The notes: a model not told the origin generated them from the letters alone. Shown: positions 16,327 through 25,662, numbered from the stretch's first letter. The stretch is 63,452 bases of DNA from CAYUQT01 sp964596165 (GCA_964596165.1 CAZQTW010000037.1:1-63452); one strand, 5' to 3'. Program-made: numbers and translations.

Positions 16327-17637
16327 ATGAAGCTTACGCCACGCGTCGGATTCGCGGTCATCAGGCACCCGCTCGAGGAGGGCGGCGAGAAGGCCTTGGA
16401 CATCTTCACCGAAGGCGTCAAGGCCCTCCGCCAGGCCGGCATCGATGTCGTCGAGGCGCCGCGTATCGTCGAGGACCTCGACAGCGCGGTCGCCGTCGGG
16501 CGACATTTCTACGATCAACGGGTCCCCGCGATCGTGCTGGCCGCCGCCACCTGGAGCGCCGATCCTCACGTCCTCGACATGTTGGAAGAGTGCGACGTCC
16601 CGATCGTCACCTGGGGCCTGCCGGGCATGAACACCGGCTCGATGTGCGGCAACCAGCAGTTGGACTATGTCCTCAAGGAGCTTGGCAAGCCGTATCGATT
16701 CGTCTTCGGCGCGGCGGATGACGCCGTCGTCATCCGCCGGATCTACAACTACGTGGCCGCCGTCACACTGGCGGCGCACCTACGCAAGACCCGCATGGGG
16801 CTGATCGGCTACCGCATCGGCGGCATGACCGAGGTGACGTTCGACGAACTCGAATTGAAGGCCACGTTCGGTCCGCGCGTGGTCCACTACGGCTTGGATG
16901 CGATCTCCAAGGCGATCGGCGATGTGCCCCAGGCCGACGCCCTGGCGGCCTGGAAGCGCTTCGGCCGCGTCAAGAACGTCACGATAGGCCAGGCGGAAAT
17001 CGTCGAGTCGATGAGCGCCTACGTGGTGCTCAAGCGGCTGGCCGACGAGAACGGTCTGAGCGGGTTCGCCGTGGAGTGCTACCCGGCCTACATGGGTCGA
17101 TTCTGTCTGGCCGCGTCGCTGCTGGCCGACGAGGGCATCGTCGTCGGCTGTGAAGGCGATATGAACTCGACCGTGGCGATGCTGATCCTGGCTCGTTTGA
17201 CCGGCCGGCCGGTTCATAATACCGATTCGCTCGGCGTGGACATGGCCGAGGGTTCCATCGTCTACTCGCACTGCGGCAGCGGCAGCCTGAGCCTGGCGCA
17301 TTCGTTCGACGACGTCCAGATCGGCCACGTACGCCTGATGCACGAAGGGGCGTGCGCGCTGTTCCCCGCCAAGGCAGGACAGGTTACGCTCGTCAACCTG
17401 GTCGGAAGGCGAGGCACCTACCGCATGGGTGTGGCGCTGGGCCAGGCCGTCCCGACCGGTATGGTCTTCGCCGGAAATCCCACGAAGGTCATCCTCGACG
17501 GCAACGTTCAAGACCATCTCGATACCATCGCGCGCGAAGGGCTGGGCCACCACTGGATGATCGGCTATGGCGACGCTAGCGAACCGCTCGAGGAGTTCTG
17601 CCGAGTCATCGGTGTCCCCCTGATCGCCTGCACATGA
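16327..17637 (+). CDS. L-fucose/L-arabinose isomerase-like protein
   Basis: This 436-residue protein resembles the L-fucose isomerase superfamily: alternating alpha/beta N-terminal domains (VPAIVLAAATWSADPHVLDML), a central GLSGFAVECYPAY segment and a candidate metal-binding CEGDMNST. The C-terminus has the beta-rich fold typical of these isomerases (GCVALG-like YRMGVALGQAVPTGMVFAGNP). These enzymes interconvert aldoses and ketoses using Mn2+. An ATG at 16327 and a GTG at 16318 overlapping the previous stop are both possible starts. It is embedded between the aminotransferase and the oxidoreductase with essentially no gaps, so translation is probably coupled. The exact sugar is unknown. Confidence 0.78.
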   Translation: MKLTPRVGFAVIRHPLEEGGEKALDIFTEGVKALRQAGIDVVEAPRIVEDLDSAVAVGRHFYDQRVPAIVLAAATWSADPHVLDMLEECDVPIVTWGLPGMNTGSMCGNQQLDYVLKELGKPYRFVFGAADDAVVIRRIYNYVAAVTLAAHLRKTRMGLIGYRIGGMTEVTFDELELKATFGPRVVHYGLDAISKAIGDVPQADALAAWKRFGRVKNVTIGQAEIVESMSAYVVLKRLADENGLSGFAVECYPAYMGRFCLAASLLADEGIVVGCEGDMNSTVAMLILARLTGRPVHNTDSLGVDMAEGSIVYSHCGSGSLSLAHSFDDVQIGHVRLMHEGACALFPAKAGQVTLVNLVGRRGTYRMGVALGQAVPTGMVFAGNPTKVILDGNVQDHLDTIAREGLGHHWMIGYGDASEPLEEFCRVIGVPLIACT

Positions 17638-17648
17638 GGAGTCGTCGC

Positions 17649-18830
17649 TTGGCAAGCACGAAGGAATTGCGTCTGGGCGTCATCGGCGCAGGCGGACGGG
17701 GCGCACTGGCCGCCTATGCTCACCGGCCGGAAGACGGCGTTCGCCTGATCGCGGGATGCGATGTGAACCCCACGGCGCTGGAACAGTTCAAAGAATCCTA
17801 CGGCCCGGAGGTCTTCGTCACCGACGACTATCGCGTGCTCGTGGCCCGTGAGGACATCGACGCCGTCTTTGTGACCAGTCCCGATTACTGCCATGAGGAA
17901 CACGCCGTCGCCGCTCTCGAAGCGGGAAAGCATGTGTATCTCGAAAAGCCGATGGCCATCACGATCGAGGGTTGCGACCGAATCCTCAAGACCGCCTTCG
18001 GCGCAAAACGAAAGCTGTACCTGGGTCACAACATGCGGCACTTCGCCGTAATCGAAAAGATGAAAACACTGATCGATCGCGGCGCGATCGGACAGGTCAA
18101 GGTCGGCTGGTGTCGGCACTTTGTGTCCTACGGCGGCGACGCGTACTTCAAGGACTGGCACGCCGAGCGGAGCAAGTCGACGGGACTCCTCCTGCAAAAG
18201 GGAGCACATGACATCGACATCTTGCACTGGCTATGCGGCGGATACACGACGAGGGTGACCGCCTTTGGCGGTCTGACGCTCTATGACCGGATCACCGACC
18301 GCCATGACCCCAAGCATCGCGGCGACCCGACGTTCGTCGAGGCAAACTGGCCGCCGCTGTCACAGAAAGGCATGAACCCCGTCATTGACGTTGAGGACGT
18401 CAGCATGATGCTCATGGAGCTCGACAACGGCGTCTTCGCATCGTATCAGCAGTGTCATTACACACCGGATGCGTGGCGCAACTACGTGATCATCGGCACC
18501 GAGGGACGGATCGAAAACTTCAACGACTCGGGCGAGGGGATCGTGCGCGTCTGGAATAAACGTCACGATCGGTTCTGGCCCGACGGCGACGAGCAATACC
18601 CCATCGCCCCGAGAGAAGGAAGCCACGGCGGCGGCGACCCGAAGATCGTCGCCGAATTCATCCGTTATCTCCGTCAGGGTGGGAAGATCGCCACGTCGGC
18701 GGTCGCGGCACGGAACAGCGTCGCCGCCGGTTTCATGGCCACGATGTCGCTGCGAGCCGGAGGGCGACCGATGAAGGTGCCCACGTTCAACAAGCGGATC
18801 GCGGCATATTTCGACCGAGACACCGCCTGA
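17649..18830 (+). CDS. Gfo/Idh/MocA-family oxidoreductase
   Basis: A 393-residue NAD(P)-dependent oxidoreductase acting on sugars or inositols. The Rossmann motif GVIGAGGRG lies within the first 20 residues, followed by DAVFVTSPDYCHEEHAVAALEAGKHVYLEKPMA with the conserved EKP lysine, and KGAHDIDILHWL in the catalytic domain. The TTG at 17649 is favoured because GAGGAG lies seven bases upstream. An ATG at 17634 overlaps the preceding stop as ATGA but has no ribosome-binding site. It is the last gene of the four-gene set. No signal peptide is present, so it is cytoplasmic. Confidence 0.87.
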   Translation: MASTKELRLGVIGAGGRGALAAYAHRPEDGVRLIAGCDVNPTALEQFKESYGPEVFVTDDYRVLVAREDIDAVFVTSPDYCHEEHAVAALEAGKHVYLEKPMAITIEGCDRILKTAFGAKRKLYLGHNMRHFAVIEKMKTLIDRGAIGQVKVGWCRHFVSYGGDAYFKDWHAERSKSTGLLLQKGAHDIDILHWLCGGYTTRVTAFGGLTLYDRITDRHDPKHRGDPTFVEANWPPLSQKGMNPVIDVEDVSMMLMELDNGVFASYQQCHYTPDAWRNYVIIGTEGRIENFNDSGEGIVRVWNKRHDRFWPDGDEQYPIAPREGSHGGGDPKIVAEFIRYLRQGGKIATSAVAARNSVAAGFMATMSLRAGGRPMKVPTFNKRIAAYFDRDTA

Positions 18831-18927
18831 GAACGAACCGAAACGCCAAGTCGCCACATCGGCAATGCGCGAAGGATTCAGAGGCGATGCCGCCCCCCCC
18901 ACGTCCCATCATCGCGACGTCCGGCGC

Positions 18928-20238
18928 CTATCGCCCTTTCGCCCCCGAAGCGCTGATCGGCGCCGTCGCCGGAGCCGAGGTCGGCTCCGGTGCGGTCAAG
19001 GGGGCGCCCAAGGAACGCAAGGCTTCCTTGGCGTCCGTCTGGCCGGGCGAGATCTTCAGAATCTCTTGGTATGCCTTGATCGCTTCGTTCGTGTTTCCAA
19101 CGAGCCGGTACAGCCCGGCCAGCCGCAACAGGATCGTCGTGTTCTCCGGCTGAAGCTGTTGGGCAATCAGGACGTTTTCGATCGCTCGATACTGGGCCCG
19201 AATCTGTTGAATGGCCCCCTGTTCCTCCACGACCTGGGCCAATTCCAGGTACAGTTGAGGGTTCTTGCTCCCCTCCTCGGTCTTGGTCTGCATTTCGAGC
19301 AACTGATATCTCAAGATCAGGACTCTCTCCAAGTCGTCTATGTTCTTGACCGTTGTGGGATCCATTTTGATGGCCGATCGCAACGTGTCGGCCAGCTCAC
19401 GCGCAACCGCGAGGGCCTCGTCGGTCTGTTGCGCGGACTTCAGAATCACTGCCAGGTAGTATCGGTAGTCGCGACGACGCTTCTCCGGCGGCTGCGCTTC
19501 GTCGAGTTGGATCGCCCTTCTCGCGCTTTCCACCGCCTCTCGGTTCTTGTTCTCCCCCTGCAATGCCCGAGCCAGAGCCATATGCGCCTCGGCATTGTTG
19601 GGGGACCGCCTCACGGCAGTCCGGAGGTAGATTACGGCGGAAGCGTTCTGCCCAAGGGCCACGCATGTCAGGCCCATGCCCAATTCGCCCCTGTGGTCGG
19701 GAGTCCGATTCGAGAGTTTCAGATAGGCGCTGTAGTACTCATAGGCCTCCCAGTTCCTATCGGTAAGACGGGCCACGTCCGCCAAACCCAACAACGGTTC
19801 TCCCGAGAGAAGTTTGTCGGGATACATGCTCCGCACTTGCGCGTAGCAGTGCTGGGCAACGCCGTAGCGCTCGGCCTCCTTGGCACGATCCGCCAACTGC
19901 AGGACAAACCGGACAGCCCGGTCGAGGAGCACCCGGTCCTTTGCATCGCCTGCCGCCTGGCGAACCGCCGCCAATGCCGGCGCAACGGCCTCCTCAAACT
20001 GATTGTCTCTCAGCAATTCCTCCGCCCTCTTCAGCTTGCCTTCGACGGTCGGATCCAATTGCTCCGGAGGAAGGGTTGTCGGAAACCCCGGCTCGGTGGT
20101 AGTCGGCTCCCCGGCGATCGCCCATGTCTGGGGGAAGAGCCCGACCGCCACACACACGATCCACATGGCGGCGAACGACATACGACCCTTAGACAGACCC
20201 GCCCACCTGACTCCGCGGGGTCTTCCGAATGGTTTCAT
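18928..20238 (-). CDS. Exported TPR-repeat protein
   Basis: A 436-residue protein with an N-terminal hydrophobic signal (SFAAMWIVCVAVGLF, cleavage near AIA-GE), then tandem tetratricopeptide repeats spanning about residues 65-415. Clear repeat units include AEAHMALARALQGENKNREAVE and NTTILLRLAGLYRLVGNTNE. A low-complexity Ala/Pro/Ser tail ends the protein. GAGGAG lies ten bases before the ATG. TPR proteins are protein-binding scaffolds; no partner can be inferred. It is convergent with the Gfo/Idh gene (97-bp gap) and divergent from the GH172-type gene. Confidence 0.8.
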   Translation of the reverse strand: MKPFGRPRGVRWAGLSKGRMSFAAMWIVCVAVGLFPQTWAIAGEPTTTEPGFPTTLPPEQLDPTVEGKLKRAEELLRDNQFEEAVAPALAAVRQAAGDAKDRVLLDRAVRFVLQLADRAKEAERYGVAQHCYAQVRSMYPDKLLSGEPLLGLADVARLTDRNWEAYEYYSAYLKLSNRTPDHRGELGMGLTCVALGQNASAVIYLRTAVRRSPNNAEAHMALARALQGENKNREAVESARRAIQLDEAQPPEKRRRDYRYYLAVILKSAQQTDEALAVARELADTLRSAIKMDPTTVKNIDDLERVLILRYQLLEMQTKTEEGSKNPQLYLELAQVVEEQGAIQQIRAQYRAIENVLIAQQLQPENTTILLRLAGLYRLVGNTNEAIKAYQEILKISPGQTDAKEALRSLGAPLTAPEPTSAPATAPISASGAKGR

Positions 20239-20709
20239 ACCAGGGCTCTCCTCGGCGGCATGCTCTGTTCATCGACATTGTTCGGTTATCACTGTAAGAA
20301 CCGATGTGCAGTCTCGTCAACCATCGCGGATGAAAAAGGGGCACATCTTCACGCCCCCATTCGTGGGAAAACTCCGCAAACAAATCCCTTGCCGACGAAA
20401 GACGACGGCATTCGCTGTCACACGTCCCATGGGGTATACGGTCCTTTCCCTTCTCCGGTTCACGCAACGATGCAAGCGTTCGGTTGCCCGGCCCGTGGGG
20501 CGCGAAGATGGGGAGTCCTCCGTCTTGAAAGCGTGACGGGCTATGCCTATTGTGAACCGCAGTGAACAACGGGTGCTCATCCGCTGCAACCCGCTGATCG
20601 CCGAAGGGCAGTGGATATTGCCGAGGGCGGGCCGATGTGTCCGAAGAGGCGGCGAATCCGGCAAGGAATACGGCGGGCTTCTCAGGGCGAGGTGATTCAG
20701 GAGAGACTC
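20239..20709. other. 471-bp divergent intergenic region
   Basis: It lies between the TPR gene and the GH172-type gene. No gene is supported. A possible minus-strand promoter lies at 20291-20320; nothing convincing was seen for the plus-strand gene. Confidence 0.5.
20291..20320 (-). promoter_or_regulatory. Possible sigma-70 promoter of the TPR gene
   Basis: On the minus strand TTGACG (20320-20315) and TACAGT (20296-20291) are separated by 18 bp, about 50 bp ahead of the start codon at 20238. It is a moderate match only. Confidence 0.35.
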
Positions 20710-22230
20710 ATGTACCGATATCTGCAACCGATCGCATGGCTGATGGTACTGGGAACAGGACGTGCCGGCCTTCTCGCCCAGGTCTCACAGACTCTGCCCC
20801 TGCAATCTCTTGAGCGACCCGGCGAATTCCGTAGCATGCGGTCGTCCAGCTCCGACAAGGACTGGCGAAACGGAAACGCCGATGCCCGTCACATCCTACC
20901 GGGCCAGACGGTGACGATCGCCGACCTTGAGGGTCCGGGACGAATCACCCACCTCTGGTTCACGATCGCTGCCCAGGACCGTTTCTACCCGCGATCGGTG
21001 ACGCTTCGCATCTACTGGGACGGCGCGTCCGAACCGGCGGTCGAGTCGCCCATCGGCGATTTCTTCGCCGTCGGCCACGGCCTTGATGTCCCCGTGAACT
21101 CGTTCCCCGTGGCCGTGTCCTCGGATGGAAGGGCACGCAACTGTTATTGGTCGATGCCCTTCCAAAAATCGGCCAAGGTGACCGTCTCGAACGACTCCAC
21201 GAACAAGAAGGTGGACGCCCTTTACTTCTACGTCGACTGGCAGAAGCTCCCCAGTCTGCCTCCCGACACGATGTACTTCCACGCCCAGTACCGACAGGAG
21301 TTCCCGTGCAAGTCCGGCGAGGACTACCTGATTCTCGACGCGGAGGGCGACGGCCTCTACGTCGGGACCGTTCTGTCGGTGCAATTGAGCGAAGCGAGCT
21401 GGTTCGGCGAGGGCGATGATCGCTTCTACATCGACGGCGAGGCCGAGCCGTCCCTTCGAGGCACCGGCACCGAAGACTACTTCTGCGACGCGTGGGGCTT
21501 CCGGCACTTTAACAACCCCTTCTACGGCGTGAGCGTTTGGGAAGGCGATGCCGTCGACGATCGCGGAACGGCCTACCGTTGGCACATCCCGGACCCCGTT
21601 CGTTTCTCCAAGTCGCTTAAGGTGACAATCGAACACAAGGGCGTGGAGTTCGCCAAGGACGGCAAGGTCAAATCCGGTTTCACCGAACGTCCCGACTGCT
21701 TCTCGTCCGTGGCCTTCTGGTATCAACGCGGCAAGGCCAAGCGGTTCGCCGAACTGCCGCCCGCGCGAGATCGAATCGTCCGGGGCACACCCATCGAGGC
21801 CGAGTCCCTGGCCAACCGCATCTGGTGCGAACCGGCGGCGGCCCAAGTGCAGGACTGCGGACCGGCGTCCGAAAGCAAGCAGCTCTACTTCGCGCCGTGG
21901 GAGCCGAGGGCCTGGATCGAATTGCCCTTCGACGTCACGGAAGACGGACGCTACCTGCTCAAGGCCGACCTGACGCGGGCAAAGGACTACGGAATCTACG
22001 AGATTCAACTCGACGGAAAGAAGATCGGCGAACCCGTCAACCTCTACAATGCCGAGGTCGTGGTCAAGCAGGAAAAGCTCGGCATTCACCCCCTGAACAA
22101 GGGGGCGCATCGCCTCCGGTTCGTCTGCGTCGGCGCCGATCCGAAATCCAAGATCGACAAGACGGATCAATCCGGTTATCGGCTGGGCATCGACACGATC
22201 AGCATCCGAAAGCTCATGGACAGGAAGTAA
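20710..22230 (+). CDS. DUF2961 / GH172-family glycoside hydrolase-like protein
   Basis: A 506-residue exported protein. The ATG at 20710 follows AGGAGA by five bases; the upstream in-frame codons are rejected because they separate the start from the signal peptide (LQPIAWLMVLGTGRAGLLAQ). The DUF2961 signature is clear: SSDKDWRNGNADARHI, GPGRITHLWFT, IGDFFAVGHG and GTGTEDYFCDAWGF, the last carrying acidic residues equivalent to the GH172 active site. GH172 members act on fructofuranosides or arabinofuranosides. A C-terminal jelly-roll-like region (about residues 375-500) may bind carbohydrate. Periplasmic or secreted glycan breakdown is the likely role. Confidence 0.85.
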   Translation: MYRYLQPIAWLMVLGTGRAGLLAQVSQTLPLQSLERPGEFRSMRSSSSDKDWRNGNADARHILPGQTVTIADLEGPGRITHLWFTIAAQDRFYPRSVTLRIYWDGASEPAVESPIGDFFAVGHGLDVPVNSFPVAVSSDGRARNCYWSMPFQKSAKVTVSNDSTNKKVDALYFYVDWQKLPSLPPDTMYFHAQYRQEFPCKSGEDYLILDAEGDGLYVGTVLSVQLSEASWFGEGDDRFYIDGEAEPSLRGTGTEDYFCDAWGFRHFNNPFYGVSVWEGDAVDDRGTAYRWHIPDPVRFSKSLKVTIEHKGVEFAKDGKVKSGFTERPDCFSSVAFWYQRGKAKRFAELPPARDRIVRGTPIEAESLANRIWCEPAAAQVQDCGPASESKQLYFAPWEPRAWIELPFDVTEDGRYLLKADLTRAKDYGIYEIQLDGKKIGEPVNLYNAEVVVKQEKLGIHPLNKGAHRLRFVCVGADPKSKIDKTDQSGYRLGIDTISIRKLMDRK

Positions 22231-22303
22231 AAGAAATCACGCGGCGTCCAAGCCTCCCATCGGGGTCCAGGAAAAAAGGCTTCACCCCCGGTTTTCAACT
22301 CGG

Positions 22304-23314
22304 TCACCCCGCAATCGTTTCCTGTCTTTCGACAAGCCTGAACTGAACCTGCGGGGCCGCCTGGTCCAACACGACGCCGGGAGGCAAGACGAAACTCACC
22401 GGGCGGGTCAGCCACCCCTCCGTCTTGATGATGTCGCTCGTGCTGATCTCGACATAGGCCCGGACGTCCTGGGGCGTGAGAGACGCGATGACGTCGCTGG
22501 GGCCGCGCACGTTGATTTCCAGCGCCAGGTCGGCGTTGTTCTTGACTTCCAGGTCGTACTTCCGCCACTGCTCATACGAGAGCTCGAATCGAACGTACAC
22601 CCCTCGCAACAACTTGCCCTGATCGCGGTGTTCGATGACGGCGGTGACCGAAACGCGATCGGTGAAAAACCTGGCTTGATCCGCGCCGGCCAGGGGTGTC
22701 AACAAGACGTCGTTGAGTTCAATGGGCTGGCCCGGCTTGAACTCACCGCTGCGAACCTGATCGCGAATGAGCGCTTCGATGGGTGCGATGACCTCTTGCT
22801 TCTTCAGCTTCTGCAACTGCGATTCGGGAAGACGCACCTTGACAGTTGCGGGCGTCACGGTGGTCTGAATGATCTTGAACGTGTCGGCTTGCACAACCAC
22901 CGGCATCTCGACGGTCTGCAGACGATCCACCTGAATGGTCAGGTCGGGCGGATCGATGTCCGTAAGGGTCAGACCCATGCGGCGGACCTCCTCAAGGGCA
23001 TTGAGTCGGTTGAGCAGTTCGATCCGGTAGGGCCCGCTGGGCGGGTCCGTCTCGACGACGCTGGTCAAGGAAAACCGATCGTCCCGGACGTCGTCTTGAA
23101 GCTGTCGAATGCTCTGCGCGGGCCCTGAGAACGTCGCCTTTACTCGGATATGCACGCTGTTCGGATCGGCGATAGTCCAGTCGCCTCTGGCGGGCGCTCG
23201 AATGGCCAGCGGCACAATCAACGTATCGCTCTGCGAACTGGCCTGGTCGGCATAGAACCAGATGAGCAGCGTGATAACGGCCACAACCAGAAACGTCTTC
23301 ACAGCCTGGGACAT
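22304..23314 (-). CDS. cdaR: YbbR-domain protein, CdaR-like regulator of c-di-AMP synthesis
   Basis: A 336-residue protein with an N-terminal membrane helix (TFLVVAVITLLIWFYADQ) and a repeated beta-rich extracytoplasmic region typical of YbbR proteins (DRLQTVEMPVVVQ, PATVKVRLPESQL). In Firmicutes the equivalent CdaR binds and modulates the cyclase CdaA. The ATG at 23314 is chosen because the membrane helix then begins at residue 7; the open frame upstream of it overlaps cdaA out of frame and is not credible. It begins 14 bp after the cdaA stop, so the two are co-transcribed. Confidence 0.83.
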   Translation of the reverse strand: MSQAVKTFLVVAVITLLIWFYADQASSQSDTLIVPLAIRAPARGDWTIADPNSVHIRVKATFSGPAQSIRQLQDDVRDDRFSLTSVVETDPPSGPYRIELLNRLNALEEVRRMGLTLTDIDPPDLTIQVDRLQTVEMPVVVQADTFKIIQTTVTPATVKVRLPESQLQKLKKQEVIAPIEALIRDQVRSGEFKPGQPIELNDVLLTPLAGADQARFFTDRVSVTAVIEHRDQGKLLRGVYVRFELSYEQWRKYDLEVKNNADLALEINVRGPSDVIASLTPQDVRAYVEISTSDIIKTEGWLTRPVSFVLPPGVVLDQAAPQVQFRLVERQETIAG

Positions 23315-23328
23315 GACGGTTCCACCCG

Positions 23329-24174
23329 CTACGCCCTCTTGACCAAGGGTTCCCTTTCGGTCACACGGACGTCCTTGCGACTGCCGCCCAGTCCGGCACG
23401 GAGAAGATCGCCAAGTTGATCGGGAGTGAGGCCGCGCTTGAGGATGCCACGCTCGGCGAGCGAAATCGTTCCGGTTTCCTCGCTGACGACGATAATCAGG
23501 GCGTCGCTCTCGAGCGAAAGCCCCAGGGCCGCCCGATGTCTGCTGCCCAACTCCGTCGAAAACTTCTCCGCTTCCGCCAGGGGAAACTGACATCCCGCCG
23601 CCGCAACGCGCCCCTGGCGAATAATCACTCCCATGTCGTGAAGGGCCGACCCCGGCCAGAAGATCGTGTTAAGGAGATCCGCCGACACCTGGGCATCGAC
23701 CGCCACCCCCGACTCGATAACCGTCGCCAAACCCACTTCCCGCTCAATCGCGACGATCCCGCCGATCTTTCTGGCCGACAAGAAGCCCGCCGACCCGACC
23801 ACTTCATGGATGACCTGTTCGACATCGCCGGCCCATCTCCTGAGCCAACGCGTTTCCCCCAACCGCGTGAGCCCCCGGCGAAGCTCCGGCTGGAACACCA
23901 ACAGTACCGTGAAGATGAGCGCCCAGACAAACTTGTTGTAGAGAAACTCGATTCGCTGCCACCCGAATCGGCTCGCCAACACATCGACAAGCAGGAAACT
24001 CGCGATGACGAGAACCCCCAATCCCTTCAGCAGACCGGCCCCACGCGTGCCGCGCACGAACCGCAAGACCACGTACACGGCAGCCCCGATAAGCAAAAGT
24101 TCAATGAGAACGGTCTTGTAGCTGTACGCGTCGGTGCCAAACCGACGGAAGTAATCGCTGAGGTAACTCAACAT
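23329..24174 (-). CDS. cdaA: Diadenylate cyclase CdaA (DacA-type)
   Basis: A 281-residue membrane enzyme making c-di-AMP from two ATP. Three hydrophobic helices occupy about residues 22-95, followed by the DAC domain. RHR at 212-214 (GSRHRAALG) and SEETGTIS at 231 are conserved. The usual D-G-A motif is altered to H-D-M-G (179-182). The ATG at 24174 is preferred: a promoter -10 element lies at 24219-24214, so the upstream in-frame GTG at 24225 would precede the transcription start. It is followed by cdaR in the classical cdaAR order; no glmM neighbour was found. Confidence 0.87.
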   Translation of the reverse strand: MLSYLSDYFRRFGTDAYSYKTVLIELLLIGAAVYVVLRFVRGTRGAGLLKGLGVLVIASFLLVDVLASRFGWQRIEFLYNKFVWALIFTVLLVFQPELRRGLTRLGETRWLRRWAGDVEQVIHEVVGSAGFLSARKIGGIVAIEREVGLATVIESGVAVDAQVSADLLNTIFWPGSALHDMGVIIRQGRVAAAGCQFPLAEAEKFSTELGSRHRAALGLSLESDALIIVVSEETGTISLAERGILKRGLTPDQLGDLLRAGLGGSRKDVRVTEREPLVKRA

Positions 24175-24193
24175 GAAGGGCCATCCGGCTCGC

Positions 24194-24221
24194 GATGACC
24201 ACGCGGCCAATGTAGTATAAT
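24194..24221 (+). promoter_or_regulatory. Possible promoter of the alcohol dehydrogenase gene
   Basis: A consensus TATAAT at 24216-24221 faces the dehydrogenase gene and overlaps the -10 of the cdaA promoter on the other strand. The -35 match (GATGAC, 16-bp spacer) is poor. Confidence 0.4.
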
Positions 24222-24242
24222 TCACAAGCCTCGAACTTCCAA
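24214..24242 (-). promoter_or_regulatory. Sigma-70 promoter of cdaA-cdaR
   Basis: On the minus strand TTGGAA (24242-24237), a 17-bp spacer and TATACT (24219-24214) form a good promoter. The predicted transcript begins near 24207, 33 nt ahead of the ATG at 24174. Confidence 0.65.
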
Positions 24243-24270
24243 GAACCGACGCCCTGCAAAGGAGCTCTTG

Positions 24271-25299
24271 ATGAAGGCGACCGTCTTCCTCAAGCCGGGT
24301 CAGATCGTCCTACGGGACAAACCCCTACCCACACCATCCGCCGGACATGCCCTCGTTCGCGTCACCGGCTGCGGCGTCTGTGGAACGGATGTGCATATCT
24401 ACCACGGGGCTCTGACCCAGGGCATCGTCCCACCCGTGACGTTGGGCCACGAGATTGTCGGCCACGTGGAGGCGGTGGGAAAAGGCGTGGACAACGTCAC
24501 AATCGGCGACCGTGTGGCCGTCGATCCCCTGATCGCCTGCGGGCACTGTGAAGGGTGTCGCGCGGGCAGGCCCAACCTTTGCGACGGACCAACGACCGTG
24601 GGCTACGCCGTCGATGGCGGCTTCGCCCAATATGCCTGTATCCCCGCCACCCATCTCTACAGGCTTACGCCTTCGCTGCCGGCCAAGGGCGGAATCCTCG
24701 TCGAAACCCTGGCATGCGTCCTCCACGGATACGATCGGCTGGCCTTCCAGGCCGGCTGTTCGGCCATGATCCTGGGGGCGGGCACCGTCGGACTGTTGTG
24801 GAACCAACTCCTGGGTCGCAGCCCGCGCACGCTCCTCGTCCAATCCGAGCCCGTTCGGTTTCGCAGGCAATTGGCCGGCCAACTCGGCGCCGATGTGGTC
24901 GTCGATCCCACGAACGAAGACCTCACCACCCGGGTCCGCGAACTCGCGCCCGAGGGCATCGACTTCATCGTCGACGCATCGGGGAATCCGACCGCCCTCC
25001 AGCAGGCCATCCCTTTGGTCAAGCGACACGGTACGTTCATGATCTTCGGCGTCTGTCCCAGCGATGCGACCGTCTCGATCAACCCGCATGACCTGTACCA
25101 GTCCGAGATCAAGATCATTGCCTCCAAGATGCCTCCGCTCACGTTGGGCCGAGCGGCACGCATGATCGAGGCGGGTCTGATCGACTACGAACGAATCGTT
25201 ACCACCGTCCTGAAACTCGACGAGTTGCCCCACGCCATCGCGATGTTTGACGAAGCAAGAGACCGACACGTCAAGATGATGATCGATCCGTGGAAGTAA
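24271..25299 (+). CDS. Zinc-dependent alcohol dehydrogenase (MDR superfamily)
   Basis: A 342-residue cytoplasmic oxidoreductase resembling sorbitol, threonine and galactitol-phosphate dehydrogenases. The catalytic zinc ligands are C37 (GCGVCGTD) and H60-E61 (GHE). Structural zinc cysteines are C90, C93, C96 and C104. The NAD-binding motif ILGAGTVG lies near residue 165. The ATG at 24271 follows AAGGAG by six bases. The substrate is likely a polyol or sugar alcohol, judging from family and surroundings, but it cannot be read directly. It is divergent from cdaA with overlapping promoters. Confidence 0.85.
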   Translation: MKATVFLKPGQIVLRDKPLPTPSAGHALVRVTGCGVCGTDVHIYHGALTQGIVPPVTLGHEIVGHVEAVGKGVDNVTIGDRVAVDPLIACGHCEGCRAGRPNLCDGPTTVGYAVDGGFAQYACIPATHLYRLTPSLPAKGGILVETLACVLHGYDRLAFQAGCSAMILGAGTVGLLWNQLLGRSPRTLLVQSEPVRFRRQLAGQLGADVVVDPTNEDLTTRVRELAPEGIDFIVDASGNPTALQQAIPLVKRHGTFMIFGVCPSDATVSINPHDLYQSEIKIIASKMPPLTLGRAARMIEAGLIDYERIVTTVLKLDELPHAIAMFDEARDRHVKMMIDPWK

Positions 25300-25662
25300 T
25301 CGTCCTCAGCTGGCGTTCAACCCCAAGAAGCAGTTCGAAAGAACCGGCATGGCCTTGGCCGGAAAGACAGACTACCCATCCGGGTTCGCACGAATCTCGT
25401 CCGGCCGGGGGCGGAGTTCGGCCTGCGCCACGGGCCATTCTGCGCGCATGACCTACTCGATCGGAACCGAAACGACGTTTACCGGTATGTTGACGACATG
25501 CGAACCCGCCATCACGCAACTATTCCAGCACATCGAGACGAACGACCCGATGTCGCGCGCAACGCTTCTGACACAGGCGCATGCGTCGCCCAGTCGTTAC
25601 CCCCTCGGCGCAGAGGCGTATCGCCGGATCGCCCCGGGGCGCCTCGGAACCCTGTGCACGCT
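25300..25662. other. Non-coding gap between convergent genes
   Basis: The 363 bp have open frames on both strands but none with family resemblance, a good ribosome-binding site or plausible composition. No strong terminator was seen; the best hairpin is the weak CCGGC/GCCGG near 25346. Confidence 0.5.

Noticed and set aside
18865..20565. 566-codon plus-strand frame over the TPR gene
   Set aside because: The minus strand encodes clear TPR repeats with a signal peptide; the plus-strand product has no coherent domain.
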